IMG/VR virus record: IMGVR_UViG_3300010938_000108
Span: 1-30,631 of that record
From: a virus
Length of the DNA stretch: 30,631 nucleotides
Strand: one strand, 5' to 3'
The position numbers and the translations under genes were made by a program. The notes beneath the pieces are model-generated. The model had not been told where the DNA came from, ran no database searches, and saw only the letters and a list, made by a program, of their open reading frames with translations. Position 1 is the first letter of the stretch, and the number at the start of each line of letters is the position of its first letter. Shown piece by piece: positions 30,017 through 30,631 of the stretch.

Positions 30017-30298
30017 CTACTTTGGGTTGTTCCCCTTAAGGCCATAACGCTGCTGTCCCGGTGTTAATTCGGTCCAGCGGCCTCCATATATTAAGATGTA
30101 GCCCCTATCGGCATTGGCGCAATGCCCGATCCGATGTCCCAGGAATTCCATGGGATCACCATTGGCGGGGCCTGCCCCATGGGTGTGCCACTTGCCGCAC
30201 GGCTCGCACCATACCTTCCATACTCTCTCATTCTTCCCTTCCACCAGATAGGCGGGCAGTTCTGGGAAGTTGTCGTGGATCTCTTGAAAATATTTCAT
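30017..30298 (-). CDS. Small Cys/His-rich conserved protein, 93 aa
   Basis: Read from 30298 (ATG with AAAGGAG upstream; GTG 30301 also possible). The motif WCEPCGKWHTHGAG followed by GHRIGHC matches a small family I recall from actinobacterial and phage genomes (W-C-x-x-C-x-x-W-H-x-H-G ... G-H-R-x-x-H-C), which probably binds zinc. A C-terminal beta part ends in GYILIYGGRW. It lies between iteron elements 1 and 3. Function is unknown. Confidence 0.7.
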   Translation of the reverse strand: MKYFQEIHDNFPELPAYLVEGKNERVWKVWCEPCGKWHTHGAGPANGDPMEFLGHRIGHCANADRGYILIYGGRWTELTPGQQRYGLKGNNPK

Positions 30299-30363
30299 CA
30301 CAGTCTCCTTTCTGGATTGGAATTAATACTCTATCCAATACATACCATGTCGTTATAATATGG

Positions 30364-30425
30364 CCCCCCCTTCTCTCCCCAATTGCGATAACTTCACAAA
30401 AGAATCGTTCTCAAGATTCTCAAAT
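30364..30425. repeat. Partial third copy of the iteron element
   Basis: A C7 tract (30364-30370) followed by TTCTCTCCCC, then a spacer and a right arm GTTCTCAAGATTCTCAAAT (30407-30425). It lacks a recognisable left arm. It is in the same orientation as copy 1 but has the nine-mer type (TTCTCAAGA) of copy 2. Confidence 0.6.
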
Positions 30426-30485
30426 CCCAAGGTTCATCGGCCATCCCCCGCAAAGCCACTCCCCATGCGGCTTTTGCATCCCCCC

Positions 30486-30628
30486 CCTTGAGAACTTTGA
30501 GAATCTTGAGAATCTATATAAGTAAGCATATAATACTTTTCTATGCTATGGGGGAGGGGGAGGGGGGGCATGTGTATATAGAGATTTATAGGTTCTCAAG
30601 ATTCTCAAGATTCTCAAAGTTCTCAAGG
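30486..30628. repeat. Inverted-iteron element, copy 2 (30-bp perfect arms)
   Basis: Left arm 30486-30515 and right arm 30599-30628 are a perfect 30-bp inverted repeat made of TTGAGAATC nine-mers; the right arm extends to 30592 with another unit. The 83-base core holds a GGGGGAGGGGGAGGGGGGG tract (about 30550-30568) with at least three long G-runs. Read from the - strand, the core shows CTATAAA, CTATATACACAT, a C-tract and ACTTATATAGATTCTCA, parallel to copy 1. It lies at the window edge. Confidence 0.85.
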
Positions 30629-30631
30629 CGG

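Noticed and set aside
29842-30628. CRISPR array as an explanation for the repeated nine-mers.
   Set aside because: The units are 9 bp and directly adjacent with no unique spacers of CRISPR length, and the arms are inverted.
1-30631. Terminal redundancy between window ends (complete circular genome).
   Set aside because: The first and last bases show no direct overlap. Replication, integration and most regulatory genes are absent, so the window is only part of a genome.

Overview
This window is most of the late (virion) half of a tailed double-stranded DNA phage or prophage, with accessory cassettes at both ends. Gene order is that of a long non-contractile-tailed siphophage: TerS, TerL, SPP1-type portal, MuF-like minor head protein, scaffold, decoration protein, major capsid, head-tail connectors, tail terminator, tail tube, frameshifted tail-assembly chaperones, tape measure, distal tail protein, two fibre-like proteins and a lysis module. 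No sheath or contractile baseplate genes are seen. Almost everything is on the + strand, tightly packed with short or ATGA-type overlaps. Two genes at the right end are on the - strand. The host cannot be named from sequence alone. Shine-Dalgarno sites are strong (AGGAGG), promoters are sigma70-like, and GC is moderately high. GTAGGGG...CCCCTAC palindromes and GTTATCG heptads resemble dispersed repeats I recall from Chloroflexota and cyanobacteria, which is only a weak hint.

Layout. 163-821: a conserved phage-type small protein and a PD-(D/E)XK nuclease. 830-4190: an accessory array of small, mostly CxxC/CxxC zinc-ribbon proteins, with its own extended -10 promoters, hairpins and terminators. 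It includes a tandem duplication whose second copy has decayed, and a very short promoter-to-terminator unit that looks like a small RNA gene. 4219-5855: a BNR/Asp-box beta-propeller gene with a strong promoter and a -1 frame break near its end. 5834-12158: packaging and portal genes, a MuF protein ending in a zincin-like metallopeptidase, and a class I methyltransferase. 12155-14329: a promoter-led scaffold, decoration and capsid unit. 14397-18102: connectors and tail terminator, then a two-domain glycosyltransferase directly upstream of, and overlapping, the tail tube gene. 18115-26870: tail chaperones with a canonical T TTT TTC slippery site, tape measure, distal tail protein and two full-length paralogous fibre-like genes. 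26957-29282: D12-class adenine methyltransferase, holin-like small proteins and an NlpC/P60-like endolysin, ending in a convergent terminator. 29302-30631: two - strand genes and three copies, one of them partial, of an inverted-iteron element with a G-rich/C-rich core.

How it fits together. The packaging and head genes appear to be read from the 4158 promoter or further upstream. The promoter at 12155 boosts scaffold and capsid production. A hairpin follows the capsid gene. The methyltransferase and glycosyltransferase placed inside the structural operon suggest that virion proteins are modified during assembly. The least explained parts are the inverted-iteron elements at 29842-30628, the zinc-ribbon array, and the small RNA-like unit at 4048-4149.
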